A stretch of DNA of 64,000 nt from Sinohyriopsis cumingii (lineage: Eukaryota; Mollusca; Bivalvia; Unionida; Unionidae). Position numbers and translations under genes: made by a program. The stretch covers positions 26,508,590 through 26,572,589 of the forward strand of contig CM068842.1 in NCBI GenBank assembly GCA_028554795.2. Reading direction: 5' to 3'. The first letter of the stretch is position 1. Every line of letters starts with the position of its first letter. The notes under the pieces are model-generated. The model was not told the origin of the DNA. It did not search any database and saw nothing but the letters and a program-made list of their open reading frames with translations. Positions 11,548-23,319 of the stretch are shown one piece after another.

Positions 11548-13954
11548 CACTGGTCAACAGTGAAATCATTACTGACTTGAAAAGGCCCTAATCTGTAGTA
11601 TTTTGGTGTGCCGAACACGAATATAACCGTGAAAAATTTGTATTGGCTCTCGTTTTGAAGATATTCATATACCTCATTTTCTATGTTTCACTGTGTAAAT
11701 TTCTCCAGTAGGACTGCAGCAACATCCGGAATAATGATGTAACATTGCATAATACCATCATGCTCACATCATCCACAGTTGATTGCATCATTTTCTGATG
11801 CAATGCAATACTAATGCCATGCGGCTGCTGAAGTAAGTTGACGTCAGCAGTGTACTATACATGTGTAGGCCTATTATACTAATGCCAGGCGGCTGCTGAA
11901 GCTGACGTAATCAGTGTACTATATAAAGCCCAATCAGATAGGTTCAGCATTTAAAATATTTTAGACGTTGTGCGAGACAGTTCAAGCTACTGTTACATAA
12001 AACTTATTATTTTATCCATTTACGTACAATAAAGAACAGTAATGCCTCGAAAGTGTGTTAATACCACGGACAATTTTTGCTATATTTGTGGGGAAGTGAC
12101 ATTTGCCAACCAGAAGAAAAGTATCAATTCTCAAGTGAAGAAGGCATATCATCTTTACTTCGGATGCAAGGTTGGTGACCAAGACAAGCCTTGGGCTCCG
12201 CATATATGCTGTGCTACATGTACAACACAGCTTTCACAGTGGTTGAATTGCAAAAGGTCATCAATGCCATTTGCAGTCCCAATGGTGTGGAGAGAGCCAA
12301 GCAACCACCTAAATGACTGTTACTTCTGCTTGGTTCCTCCTCTTTCCGGCGGAATAACGAAGCGAAAGAAGTCGAGAATAGTCTACCCAAACATTCCGTC
12401 TGCATTGAGACCAGTTCCACATGGTGAGGGACTTCCTATTCCAGAACCTCCAGCAGAATATTCTCTTGATTCATCTGACGAAGACAAAGGTGAGTCGACC
12501 TGTTCTTCTCCTGGTCCATCAGCATGCAGTGATCCAGATTTTCACTGTGGTGCATCATCAACCCCACACAGAATAACGAATAACACAGGAAGAACTAAAT
12601 GACCTGATTCGTGATTTGGACTTATCAAAGAACAAGGCAGAATTGCTAGGATCAAGACTCCAACAATGGAATCTTCTAGAAGAAGATGTCACAATTACTG
12701 CATATCGAAAGCGCCACCAGCAATTGGAGCCTTTCTTCAGAAAGGAAAGTAATCTGATATTCTGTTCCGATATTGAGGGCCTCATGAATGCTTTAAAAAT
12801 CACTCATGACCCACAAGAATGGAGACTATTTGTGGACTCTTCGAAACTGAGTCTCAAGGCTGTGCTTTTGCACAATGGAAACATTCTTCCATCTATTCCA
12901 GTAGCGTATGCTGTCCACATGAAAGAGACATACGATAACTTAAGGCAGCTACTGAATTCCATTGAGTATAACAAGTACAGCTGGCACCTCTGTGGTGATT
13001 TGAAGGTAGTTGCCCTTTTAATGGGACTGCAGCAAGGATATACAAAATACATGTGTTTCTTATGCGAGTGGGATAGCCGAGCAAGGGAAATGCACTACAT
13101 GAGGAAGGAATGGACTCACAGGCAGAATGTAGCCATTGGAGAGAAGAATATCCAACACCCAGCTCTGGTTGAGGCTCAGAAAATCTTGCTACCACCCCTT
13201 CACATCAAACTAGGTTTGATGAAGAACTTCGTGAAAGCCATTGACCGGACTTTGCCAGCATTCCGATACCTGCATGAAAAATTCCCTCGACTCAGCGAAG
13301 CAAAGATTAAAGAGGGAGTTTTTGTGGGTCCTCAGATTCGAGAGCTTTTCAAAGATGACCGGTTCAACAACTTGCTGGAAGGTGACGCGAAACAAGCATG
13401 GAATGCTTTTCGCCTAGTTTCTACAAACTTCCTCGGAAATGTTAGGGCAGAAAACTATAAGGAACTAGTAGAAGACATGTTGATGAAGTATAAGAAACTT
13501 GGCTGCAATATGTCTCTAAAGATTCACTTCCTTCATTCCCATTTGGATTTCTTTCCTAGCAACTGTGGTATTGTTAGTGATGAACACGGCGAACGTTTTC
13601 ATCAAGATATCGCAACAATGGAACAAAGATACCAGGGAAAATGGTCCACTACAATGCTGGCTGACTACTGCTGGACACTCCTCAGAGATGCTCCCGAACA
13701 GCTGTACAAAAGACAGGCGAAGAAATCTAAGATGTAGTCAATGACTTGATTTTTTATAGGTAGGCTATTACAGTTGACCTTTTACTATTGGAATGCATTT
13801 CGTTATGTAAACATTAATTTCTTGCAGATTACAAAAAAACTAGAGCCAATTTTGCAATTTGACTGTCATATTCGTGTTCAGCACATAAAAATTGATAAGA
13901 ATTGACTAATTTTATTTCAGTAACATGACTTTTGTAAAAATTTGTTGTCCAGTG
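11548..13954 (+). mobile_element. CACTG-ended DNA transposon (CMC/Chapaev-like), nearly complete
   Basis: Ends are CACTGGTCAACA and its inverse TGTTGTCCAGTG, within longer imperfect inverted repeats of about 110 bp that share ATATTCGTGTTCAGCACA. A 3-bp TAA duplication flanks it (11545-11547 and 13955-13957). The 5' region to 12041 has no ORF; the transposase fills 12042-13737. CACTG ends and a 3-bp duplication suggest the CMC group (Chapaev-like). That placement is inference, because the catalytic triad cannot be proved by eye. A second, internally deleted copy lies in reverse at 1-941. Confidence 0.85.
12042..13739 (+). pseudogene. Transposase of CACTG-ended element, one frameshift
   Basis: The first part (12042-12602) opens MPRKCVNTTDNFCYICGEV and has a zinc-binding region with CYIC, a later HICCATC cluster and a CYFC pair. 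It then runs through an acidic, Ser-rich linker. The frame is lost at a perfect 7-bp tandem duplication, GAATAACGAATAAC (12571-12584). After it the second part opens with TQEELNDLIRDLDLSKNKAE and goes on to 13737 with HIKLGLMKNFVKAIDRTLPA, NMSLKIHFLHSHLDFFPSN and EHGERFHQDIATMEQRYQG. These blocks are well conserved in a transposase family widespread in invertebrates. Without the duplication it would be about 555 residues. No other break is seen, so the copy is young. Confidence 0.85.
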
Positions 13955-14278
13955 TAATTATTACTTGGAATAAAATCATTTATATCTCCATCCCCCATCC
14001 CACCTCCTTCCATCAGATTTTCTTGTGAGCAAGGTGCTTCAAAAACTATTGGGCCAAAGCAGATCAAGTTTCATATTTAGATACCTTGAATGGACAACAG
14101 GACCTGAATAGTTCTGGTGACTGTGACCTTATTTTTCGGGTGTTTTTTTTCTCCAAATTTTGGAACTTTTGGAAACGGTCATTTTTGACAAAAATCTTGT
14201 TTAAGAAAAATCAACTTGGTTTATATATTTGTATTACTGTATAGATGACCCACATAGATTTTCATGCCATTATAACGG

Positions 14279-15357
14279 CAGACTTGCCAACTCTTATGAT
14301 TTTGCCATAAGTCTTAAAAAAATTACCCTTAAAATATAGACTTACAACATACTTGCAAAAACTACAGAAAAATTATCATTGCCGAAAAATTCGGATAATA
14401 GGTTGATCCATGTTTTTATTTGGATCCGGGTTTCATCTTAGAATTAGTGAAATTAGTCAGGGAACCAGACTATCTTTACAGCAGCATCTAGATGCTTTAA
14501 ACTGCACTTATTTGTTCATGCAAAGCATCTGCATCATCAAACTGTTAATGATAGAATTTTTAAAAATGGCGTCTGAAAGCAATGCATGTTTAAGATGAAA
14601 GGGAAAATAAGCTTCTCGAAAAATGTTAATAATCAACACAGAAGAATAAAAAGGAGTATTCAGATTCTTGTGAATAAAAGCTGGAAAGGACACAATTGCC
14701 AATTTGAGTGTGTCTCGGGAGATATGATTGCTGTTTTGTTAGTGGTAGGAGTGTCTGCCTCGGTTGAGGGAAGTCGTGGGTTCGATACCCATCCAAGTCA
14801 TACCAAAGACTTACAAAAATGGTACTAACAGCTGCCTCGCATGGCGCTCAGCATTAAGAGGTTAGTGTTAGGACTGGTCGGCCTGGTGTCAGGATAATGT
14901 GACTGGGTGGGACATCATGCTACATGTCTGCAGCATGATGCCTCAGTGCTAGACATCACTATAAACTGCCACACTGCAGACATCATAGCGATATGACTGA
15001 AAAGTTGTCAAGGCTATGTTAAAAATCAAAATCACACACACTGCTGTCGTGTAAAATGGAAAAGAATTTCCAATAATTATGTCAAGTTGAGAGATAGCAA
15101 CAAGCCATTGAGCTGCATAAGGTTTGGAACTAGAGTTTGTGCAACTGTACTAGTGGTAAATAAAATCTGCACGTACTTTACAAACTTTTCAGTTGAACAT
15201 AATGTTTATCATTGATGTGTTGAACTTTTAATTATGTTTTCCAGCTTTACATTAGCAGTCATTGATATTTTGTTACACCTTACTGAAAACTGGTCAATCT
15301 TACAGAAAAAAAATCAACTGTCTTACTGAGACAGACTCATCAGGGTTGGCAAGTCTG
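14279..15357 (+). mobile_element. Non-autonomous hAT-like element with nested SINE
   Basis: Ends CAGACTTGCCAACTCTT (14279) and the inverse GGTTGGCAAGTCTG (to 15357) match the hAT ends at 4932 and 5987. It has no transposase. It aligns along its length with 39957-40685, except that a SINE sits at about 14735-15041. That other copy shows the empty site near 40365. Target duplications are not evident. Confidence 0.85.
14735..15041 (+). mobile_element. tRNA-derived SINE family 1, copy in hAT-like element
   Basis: It shares its body with the copies at 23496 and 33169: GTCATACCAAAGACTTA, GTGACTGGGTGGGACATCAT and a CACTGCAGACATCATAGCG tail. The tRNA-like head is worn at the start (TTGTTAGTGGTAGGAG) but keeps a B box near GGGTTCGATACCC. 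The likely target duplication is TGCTGT on both sides (14729-14734 and 15042-15047). It ends in a CA-rich tail. Confidence 0.8.
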
Positions 15358-15434
15358 TAGCAGGTTTTAAATTTTTGACATTGTTACCATCTTAAAGGCC
15401 TTATTTTGATCTAAATTTGATCCACCTTATTTTT

Positions 15435-15670
15435 TTTTGTTTAATGCCATTTTCTCAGTGCAAGGTAGGCTATACATGGTGGCCAGTGTTATTAATGGAG
15501 GAAGAATACAGAAAACTCCTAGTAAGATCCACCAACCCAGAGGATGCCACTGGCACCTATTTTACATGCCCACATTGGCTGAGCCTTAGACTCAAACCCA
15601 TGCAGACAGAGGTGAGATGACAGTGATAAATAAAATAGAGTGCTTTAGACCACTGGGGCCCCTGAGATAC
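15435..15670 (-). mobile_element. SINE family 2, reverse copy
   Basis: The reverse complement carries the family-2 wording: GGGGCCCC head near 15660, then CCAGTGGTCTAAAGCACTC, CATCTCACCTCTGTCTGC and CCAATGTGGGCATGT, ending in the GGCCACCATGTATAGCC region. It is diverged, and the tRNA-like promoter is poorly kept. Confidence 0.7.
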
Positions 15671-16195
15671 GAGTGAGATTTGTACATCTTAATGAGGTTG
15701 ATCTGATTGACTGTGATCCTTACCCACTGCCTTTCCATTCATCTGCTCATCTATCCATCACATTTGTTTCTATAACTTGTGAACTTTTCAAGATAAAAAG
15801 ATGAAATATGGTGTTCTTATATACCATCACTTAAAGACATGTCACATACCATATTGATGGTCACATCTTCCATGTCAGGGTCATAGCTTAATATGTTTTA
15901 CATTTTCATCATCACACTTTCTCTTATGTGCCACAGCTTCAAAATTATTTGAGATTATGGGATGAAACATGGTATACTTATAAACCATCACTAGAAGGTG
16001 TGTCTTATACAGTAGTTTCTTCCTTTCTTCAAGGTCATGTCTCAATATCTTCAGTTTCCTTTTCCTTCCACTCTATAACTTTAAATCCATTTGGGGTTAA
16101 GTAACAAAACTTGGCATGCTTGTACATCATTACTAGAAGGTATGTCATGTGGCACACAGAGGTGCTGTCTTCAAGGTCAAGGTTACAGCTCAGTG

Positions 16196-16307
<112 letters not shown>

Positions 16308-16394
16308 GAGGAATCGTGATGTCACCATAAGTCACCAACATATTATTTACTGCAGAAAGTTGTTATGTTTGATCAAAGAATGTTGATTTGCAAG

Positions 16395-16645
16395 TGTGGT
16401 CCCCTAGTGACCAAGTGGTCAAAGGTTCTTGCCGTTACAGATTACTGACATCTCACCTCTGTCTATGTGTGATTAAGCTTTTGGGCTTGGCCAATGTTTA
16501 TATGTAAGAAATATTGTCACTGTCTTCTGGGAGGGGGTCACTGGTTCTTTCTGGTGATTTTACGGTTTCTTCCATCACCAGATATACTGGTGACTCTGTC
16601 ATGTGTTAATATGTGGGGTTAAGCCCACAACAACAATGACAATTT
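16395..16645 (+). mobile_element. SINE family 2, decayed forward copy
   Basis: It shares with 57054-57310 the words CCAAGTGGTCAAAGG, CATCTCACCTCTGTCTATG, GGCCAATGT and TTTCTTCCATCACCA, and ends GGGTTAAGCCCACAACAACAA. It is strongly diverged. Confidence 0.65.
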
Positions 16646-17003
16646 CACATTTGTGTTCAAAACCATCATATGCACTGTGTTGTATAATGAAATACTGTTT
16701 GAGGGTCAGAATTTGTAGGCAGATACTGGCCATAAATTCTGACCTGAGATTGGGAAACCCCCAATTCAAAACCAGTGCAAATGATGTATTACTTTTGTGT
16801 AATTTCTAAGTAGAAATAGCAGTCTCAAACAAGATGGTAAATCATTGGTGCAGATACAAATGCATTGCATTTTAAAAACATTTTACTTTTTTAGAAACAT
16901 TATAAAAAGCATAGTGTAGAACAAAGAATTTGTTTTAAACTTATTGATTTGCCTTTTCAATGTTAATGATGTCATCAGCATGTCAGTATATTCTTGTGGC
17001 ATC

Positions 17004-17180
17004 CCATCTGAGAGAAATATGCCACATGACCATCTCACTTTGAGATTCTTATATGAGAGATATATTCTGTGTGACTTTCTCATTTTGAGGCTTCCATGAG
17101 AGAAAAGTATTTTACATGACCCACTCATTTTGAGGCTTGCATCAGAGAGATATACCACACATGACCTTCTCACATTAGCA
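17004..17180. repeat. ~55-bp degenerate tandem repeat
   Basis: About three units share ATTTTGAGGCTTGCATGAG, GAGATATA and CACATGACCTTCTCA-like wording. It is too diverged for exact borders. Confidence 0.65.
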
Positions 17181-17419
17181 AACTGAGTGAAAATAAGAAT
17201 CTTCATTGTGAATATTGGCAGGCGAATGAAATTTGATTTTAGTGTCAGTGTTACTTATTTAGGCTCAAATAAACAGTAACACAGAAATAGTGAAAACAAC
17301 AAGCTTTTTAAAGTTTAACAAATAATTTATTTTCCTGGAAAATTCTGTAAAAATAAAAAAAGGAGAAGTACTTATGGTGCCAAGAATCAAATCCAAAAAT
17401 AATCTAAGAATAATCTGCA

Positions 17420-18190
17420 AATTAAATTGTAAAAGTCCTAGTAATAAATGTTCTAATAATTTCAAGTTTGAATTCTGATGGAAAATCCAAGATGGATGAC
17501 GTATGCTGTATTCAGTACTGTGCTTATGTACAGTTCCTTATAGAAATAAAAATAATGGCACTCTGGTGTTGGAAATCCAAATTTGTAAGCAATGTCTTTT
17601 AAAAATTTCTCTGTTGAGCACTCCTCAAAATATTTCCAGAGAATAAAGAATTAATCCTTTTGAAATCCAAATGACCTGAAGATAATTAACTCAGAATCTG
17701 GCTACAAAAAATTAACTTGACATCAGTGTGAAAAACCTAAAACTGAGAGATCTCTCTCTAAAACAAAGGTTATATTGTATCATAAGATGCAATTTTGAAA
17801 TTTCCCCAAGTTGTGAAATCCGAGGGGAGTGTCACGTGAACATGTTTATATCACATGCACAGAACATGGCCTTGATTAGACCAATGATTTTATTCCCAGA
17901 ATAAAATTAAAAGTGTTTACTTCTTAACCCACATAGCCCCATCATGACCTTGATAACAACCAATCATTTTAAACTAAAATATAACTTTGTTTACTAATTT
18001 TGAATCAAGGTCAGCTTCCAGGCCAGGACCTGGTGTTTATGAAAAGAATGATTTAGGTCAACCAATTTTCTGAAAAAATACATCTCCAGTGAATAAATTT
18101 ACATTACAATAGAATGTAAGAAAAATAAAAATTTAAAACTGACAAACAAACAATTACATTAAAATATATTAAATCAGATATATGTAACAG
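17420..18190 (+). repeat. Unclassified ~2-kb repeat family, partial copy C
   Basis: Two blocks match copy A (29714-31800): one around CTAGTAATAAATGTTCTAA and GAATTCTGATGGAAA (17430-17490), the other around GAATCAAGGTCAG, ATTACAATAGAATG and CTGACAAACAAACAATTA (18000-18170). Ends are not recognisable and the copy is old. Confidence 0.5.
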
Positions 18191-19192
18191 TCAGGACTGT
18201 GGCTTTTTGAGCCTAGGAACAAATCTTATCCTCCAAACTTCATCTCATCACAAATCTGATCTGTCAGTCATTATATTTTATGATCTATTTTATTTAGGTC
18301 AAGATTCTTATTCTTGCCAATCGTATGCATTTATTTTATGAAGGTAGGTCCAGGATACTTAAATGAAGAGGCTTATATAAAATGTTGGATCATGATCTAC
18401 CACTGTTTTAGGTGAACATCTGAGAATAAATAAATTTATCAGAATATGTGTGAACTATTTGAACATAAAAATATATAAATCATAATAGATGCATTATGCC
18501 ATAGTTCTCTTTCAAACTTATCTATCTTTTGGACAAGATACATTTATCTACCCTTGAATTAAATGTGGAGGACTTAGAAAGGACACTTCTTGCTACAAAG
18601 GGAATATCTTACCTGTGGAATTAAAATCTTGTAGTCAGGAGAAATACATTGCTGAGTTTTGACAAATATGTACAGACCCAGCCATTACCAAATATCTTGA
18701 ACTTTTTCTTTCATTATATTTCATTTCAATAATAGTTTAGAGCTACTTTTGTTTTTAGTATAGTGTCATATAAATAAATGTACTGATTTATTTTTCTTTA
18801 CTTACTTACCCATTCGATTTAAGAAGAGCATTTCCAGCAGTATAATGTTGTACATATAGAAGTTTTGAAGTGTTTTTAATTCTGCATCCATGTTAAAAAA
18901 CAAAAATGTATTCAGCCATAGTCTAAAGCTTATATCTGAAATTTATATGAATTTGTACAAATTGAAAAAATATCTGAAAATTGAAGGGGTTACTTTGAAA
19001 AATCCCTCAATTTAATCAAGTTGGTATTATCCATGAAAATTCTTTGAATTTGTTGAAACAAATCCTTGAAATTTGCCAAAACTCTTTAAAGTTATTTAGA
19101 TGGGGAAATACAAAGTGGTAAAACTAAATAAAATATAGCATTACATATAATAGTGTTGAATTGCATTGTATATGCATTTGTTTGTCTTTCAG

Positions 19193-19281
19193 ACCAAGCT
19201 GAAAGAGCTGAGCATGCTATGCTTTGTGAAGGAGGTTCCCGTTGACACTGCAGATGTAGAAGAGGCAGCCAAACTGTTAAG
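19193..19281 (+). CDS. HECTD4: HECTD4-like exon 5 of window
   Basis: Acceptor TTGTCTTTCAG and donor GTTAGT. It reads TKLKELSMLCFVKEVPVDTA and DVEEAAKLL, ending in two bases of an Arg codon (phase 2). The incoming phase 0 agrees with exon 4. The donor is weaker than consensus. Confidence 0.78.
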
Positions 19282-21755
19282 GTTAGTGAGGATGTTGGCA
19301 TGTATAAAAAATGAAGAACCAAAAGTAAAGATCAGGTGTGCATAGAATTGACCTTTTCACCATCTTGATGTTAGAAAATTACTGGGAACATGATACCCAC
19401 TCCATTATGGAATGTCAGACCACCTTAGTATAACATAAATACTGAAGGTGGTACTTATTTGCATCTCAAGTAATTTCCTGATGCATGGCTGGTCCTAATG
19501 TCATTAGGAATATGTAATATCTGGTTATAAACCAATCTGGGTGCTTGATTGTTGCAGTGACAAGAATTTATTTGATTGTTGACCTAACTGCCATAACATG
19601 TCACGCTAAAAACACAAAATGTTTTTATTCACAAACACCTGACATGGTCATGTTTAAAAAAAATGCAATTTTCAGTAATCTTCAAAGAAGAAGAAAAAAA
19701 ACCCCACCTCTATATATGTCTGTAACAAGTAATATATATTTAAACATTAAATAGTCTTGCTTAAAGCTCTTGTAAAACTATCCTTGGGGCAGATTGTACA
19801 GCTAACTGTCATTGGGCATGGTGGTCAGGTATTAACAATGAACATTTCATATATTACTTAATTAGGTGACAATAGCTAGGGCGATGTGTTAAGTCATTTT
19901 CAGACTGTTGCACTCCCGTCCACAAAGTGGAACAACCCAATTTATTTTAATCTGTAGGTCAGTGAAAGAGATGTGTGCTGAACTTCCCTCATTATACTTT
20001 TAAATTTTTGTCCCCTCCTCTTCCCCATCCCCCAATGTAATGGTCAGTTCCAAATGTAATGTATGTACTTTTTCCTTTAGAGACAAACATATGTCTTGGT
20101 CAAACTTCTAAAGATACAGTTCTGAAAAAACCTTAATGTTTTGGCTGTCAAGAGCAACTCAGTTCTGAGCAGGATTCATTCAGAGAATCCAGCAGGGAAA
20201 TTTGAGCTACAGTACCACCCAGTCTTGGATTACCTTCACACCTCCAATTGACAGCAGCAAAGACCACATCTAATTAAGCTTATATTTTGGCACCCAATGG
20301 ATTTTAAAGAAAGAAACTTGTATGTTTTTATTATATGTCAGAGTGATTGTGATTATGTGAGTGTTTGTACATATGTGTATGTGGTGTAGGACGATAAATT
20401 AGCTCCATATCTGTACTGATATGGAATGACGTTATGGGGCAGATCTTGCCTATATGAAGTTAGAAAATTGTATTGAAACAGTTTTGTCTGCACAAATCGG
20501 TATACATTTTAGACACTGGTATATCTTATGGCTCTTGAGTTATAGTCAGCTTAAGGTCCCTGAAAGCATTATTATAGAATATTTCTGGATCAAATCATAT
20601 GTTTGACAAGATGTAAATGCACATGGAATAACTCAACCCACTATGGATGCCATTTTGGATTTTGCGTGTGTATCGTGTGATACATAGGACTATATGTGTG
20701 ATGATATTTGACAGTGACAATTGTACCACCAATATGTACCATTGCAGGTGTATTAAATGCTTTCAAGAAAACACAAATTTTATTTTCTTTTATTCAGATT
20801 TGAATTTCCAGTCATTTTCTGTTGGCTTTTATGAAAAGATGGCTTATTCTGAGTTGAGCATCACTTTTTAGAGGGTCATGCACACTGAACCCCCATGGAC
20901 CTCAAAATACACTTTTTGAGTCTCCAGAAGGCCCCCCCAACACTATTTGGGAATATTGCAGGTATGGGTTTGGTGGCTGCAGCCTAGATGAGCACCAGTC
21001 CCAGCTGATGACCTCCTCACAGGTGTGGGTTTGGTTCTTTCACTGGATTCACTTGTATTTTAATTTATTTCTTATTAGCCATGTAGTGATAACAGATGTG
21101 TGGTTATGCTTCCTTCTTGTTAGTAGGACAGCTTATCCTTGGTGAAGGATACCCACCGCAGAGATCGCATGCTCATTCATTTCCTTCTCCCATTACTTAT
21201 TCTCCTAACATTATTGTAATGGGTAATGTATTCAATGGAGGAATTACATTAGTTAGATCTCACAACTGTTAATCCCCCACAAATATGAGTGTCCTCATCA
21301 TCTTTATCAGTATATTGCCAAGTCTAAAGTGATAAACATTCCATTGATGGGTAGTGGCCTAGTGGTGGTAAGTTGAGTTAAGTTGTAAGAGTTCTTCCCT
21401 TTGTTTATATGGCATACAGACTGAAACCAGGAAAGCTGAATTTAATAGGTAGTGGAGCTTTTTATTCCTCATTCTAATATGATCAGTAAGTATTCTCCCA
21501 GAAATATATAATTTACAGCAAAATTTACTTTCTTTGACAAGGGCAGAAAAAAACATATCTTCAATGATAAGCCCATGCTTGATGCTAATTCCATCTGCAA
21601 CTTCTACAAAATTTAACAATTTTGACTTAAGAAAGTTGTTTTTTCTTTCTTTGTCCTCACTTTTACAAAGCAGCACCCAGGGCTTATCGTGAAAGGAATA
21701 TGGTGATTGAATTATCGAACTGTAGCATATGATGAGCTTGATGCATGATTTTCAG
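19282..21755. other. Intron 5
   Basis: AT-rich intron with short C-rich patches near 20030 and 20880-20940. No exon, RNA gene or well-defined mobile element was recognised. Confidence 0.55.
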
Positions 21756-21952
21756 AGAGAAGTTTGAAGCAGAGTTGAAATGGTATCAAGAGTCCCAAGA
21801 CAGCCCTCCCCCTTTATCCAGGACTAAGTATTTAGTGGAGGGAATCCTTGCAAGACTTGATCTTCTTCTTCATGTAAACATACCCTCCCCAGCTGAAGAA
21901 ATATATTGCATGTCACGGATGGCATTCCACACCTCTGAATCAGCCAGAAATG
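21756..21952 (+). CDS. HECTD4: HECTD4-like exon 6 of window
   Basis: Acceptor ATGATTTTCAG and strong donor GTAAGT. It completes the Arg codon and reads EKFEAELKWYQESQDSPPPL, then a helical stretch with YLVEGILARLDLLLHVNIPS, ending SESARN plus one base (phase 1). It is clearly coding, with a Pro-rich turn between two helices. Confidence 0.85.
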
Positions 21953-22556
21953 GTAAGTATTTTGTTTTGCTTATGCTCAGAAATAAAATCAGTCTGTGGG
22001 CAGGTTTTATTTTTGTATATTTCAAAGTACATGCAACAGAATTCACAGAGGTTACATAAACATTACCACACATGAAAATTTTCTCCTTTTCTCGGAAAAG
22101 CTATAGATACATTTAAAAGGTTCTTTTTAGGCCATTGTGTAACTAGATCAACTTTTATAATAACTAAATGCAAGTGAAGATTATTATCATTGTTATAAAA
22201 TATCAGTCAAGAAGCCAGTCCAATGAAACATTTTCATTCACATTGTAACAGTGGTGAAACAGAAAACAAATCATCTTGGGATAGAACTTATATGAAAGTA
22301 TGCTCTGAATAAAAACTGGTCATGATGATTAGATTGGTTTCCCGGAGTGGGGGAAATGGGGAATATGTTTTACATTAAAATGAAAATATGCTTGAAGATG
22401 TGTATAAGGCAAAAATAAGCATACACATGGAAAATAAGTGTACATGGGTCATTTGACAATTCTGTAACAACATTATTGTGTGTTCTAGAACAGCAGACTG
22501 TAAGATGTAAAATCACAGTTGTTGATTAAACATAACTTTTCATCTGCTTTATATAG
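21953..22556. other. Intron 6
   Basis: AT-rich intron; nothing recognised. Confidence 0.6.
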
Positions 22557-22604
22557 TCAAGCTGTACACATTAGAGACCTTGACTTTACATGCATTATGT
22601 GAAG
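22557..22604 (+). CDS. HECTD4: HECTD4-like exon 7 of window (48-nt microexon)
   Basis: A short exon placed by phase and protein continuity: acceptor TTTATATAG, donor GTAGAT. It reads VKLYTLETLTLHALCEG with a split Gly codon and is phase 1 on both sides. It carries the frame between exon 6 and exon 8 and is an exact multiple of three. The acceptor has only a short pyrimidine tract. Confidence 0.75.
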
Positions 22605-22955
22605 GTAGATCTGGGTCTGTGCAGATTATTCTAGGACTAATCAGTAAAACTAACAACATTGACACAGATCTGCTTGTGAGTATTTTGCTTGTAGGTGTAT
22701 GTAATTATATACAGTCATTAGAGCACCTTGATCACTTACTGCATTTTGCATCTTGCTGTCCTTCCTTTGTATGATAATTATTGGTGTGATAAGAATAAAT
22801 TCAAAAAAGTTCGCAAATACACAATAATTGAAGCTGAATTGGGTCAGATTTGTCTTCAGTGAGAGCTCATTGACAATAATAGCTTTTGACCAAGACTAAT
22901 TTTAAAAGTAAGCTTATTATTTATTATCCATATTTGAGTATTTAATTTATTGCAG
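22605..22955. other. Intron 7
   Basis: A short intron. Part of it (about 22625-22680) resembles 54280-54330 in intron 13, around AGGACTAATCAGTAAAAC and ACAACATTGACA, so it may be a small dispersed repeat. No gene seen. Confidence 0.5.
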
Positions 22956-23085
22956 TCCCTAATGTGATGGTGAAGTCCGATACTGATATTCTGAGGCTGG
23001 CCCCATTCACCAGGAGTTTTTCAGCACCTTCTGGAGTAGACAGCTTCCAGGATGACACCATCATTGATTTAATAAAAATGCATAG
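22956..23085 (+). CDS. HECTD4: HECTD4-like exon 8 of window
   Basis: Acceptor TTTATTGCAG and donor GTAAGA. It reads VPNVMVKSDTDILRLAPFTR, then a Ser/Asp-rich turn and DDTIIDLIKMH with a split Arg codon (phase 2). Phases agree on both sides. Confidence 0.83.
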
Positions 23086-23319
23086 GTAAGAATGTGGAAA
23101 GGAATAATTGTCTTTCAGTGGCCAATCAATGCTTTCACTATATTTATGTATTTTTCTCCACAGAGAAAATTTTGGCTTTGTTCCTAAAAGTGGTAGAAAA
23201 ACTAAAAACTTTGTATTCTTGATTTTTTTTGTAACAATAAAATAATTTGCATTATTTAAATATTTTTGTAAACCCACCAATTTATGTTATGATGTGTGTC
23301 CATCTGTTGCCATTTTTAG

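Noticed and set aside
12042..12602. A separate zinc-finger host gene
   Set aside because: It is the N-terminal part of the transposase, inside terminal inverted repeats, and joins the second part when the 7-bp duplication is taken into account.
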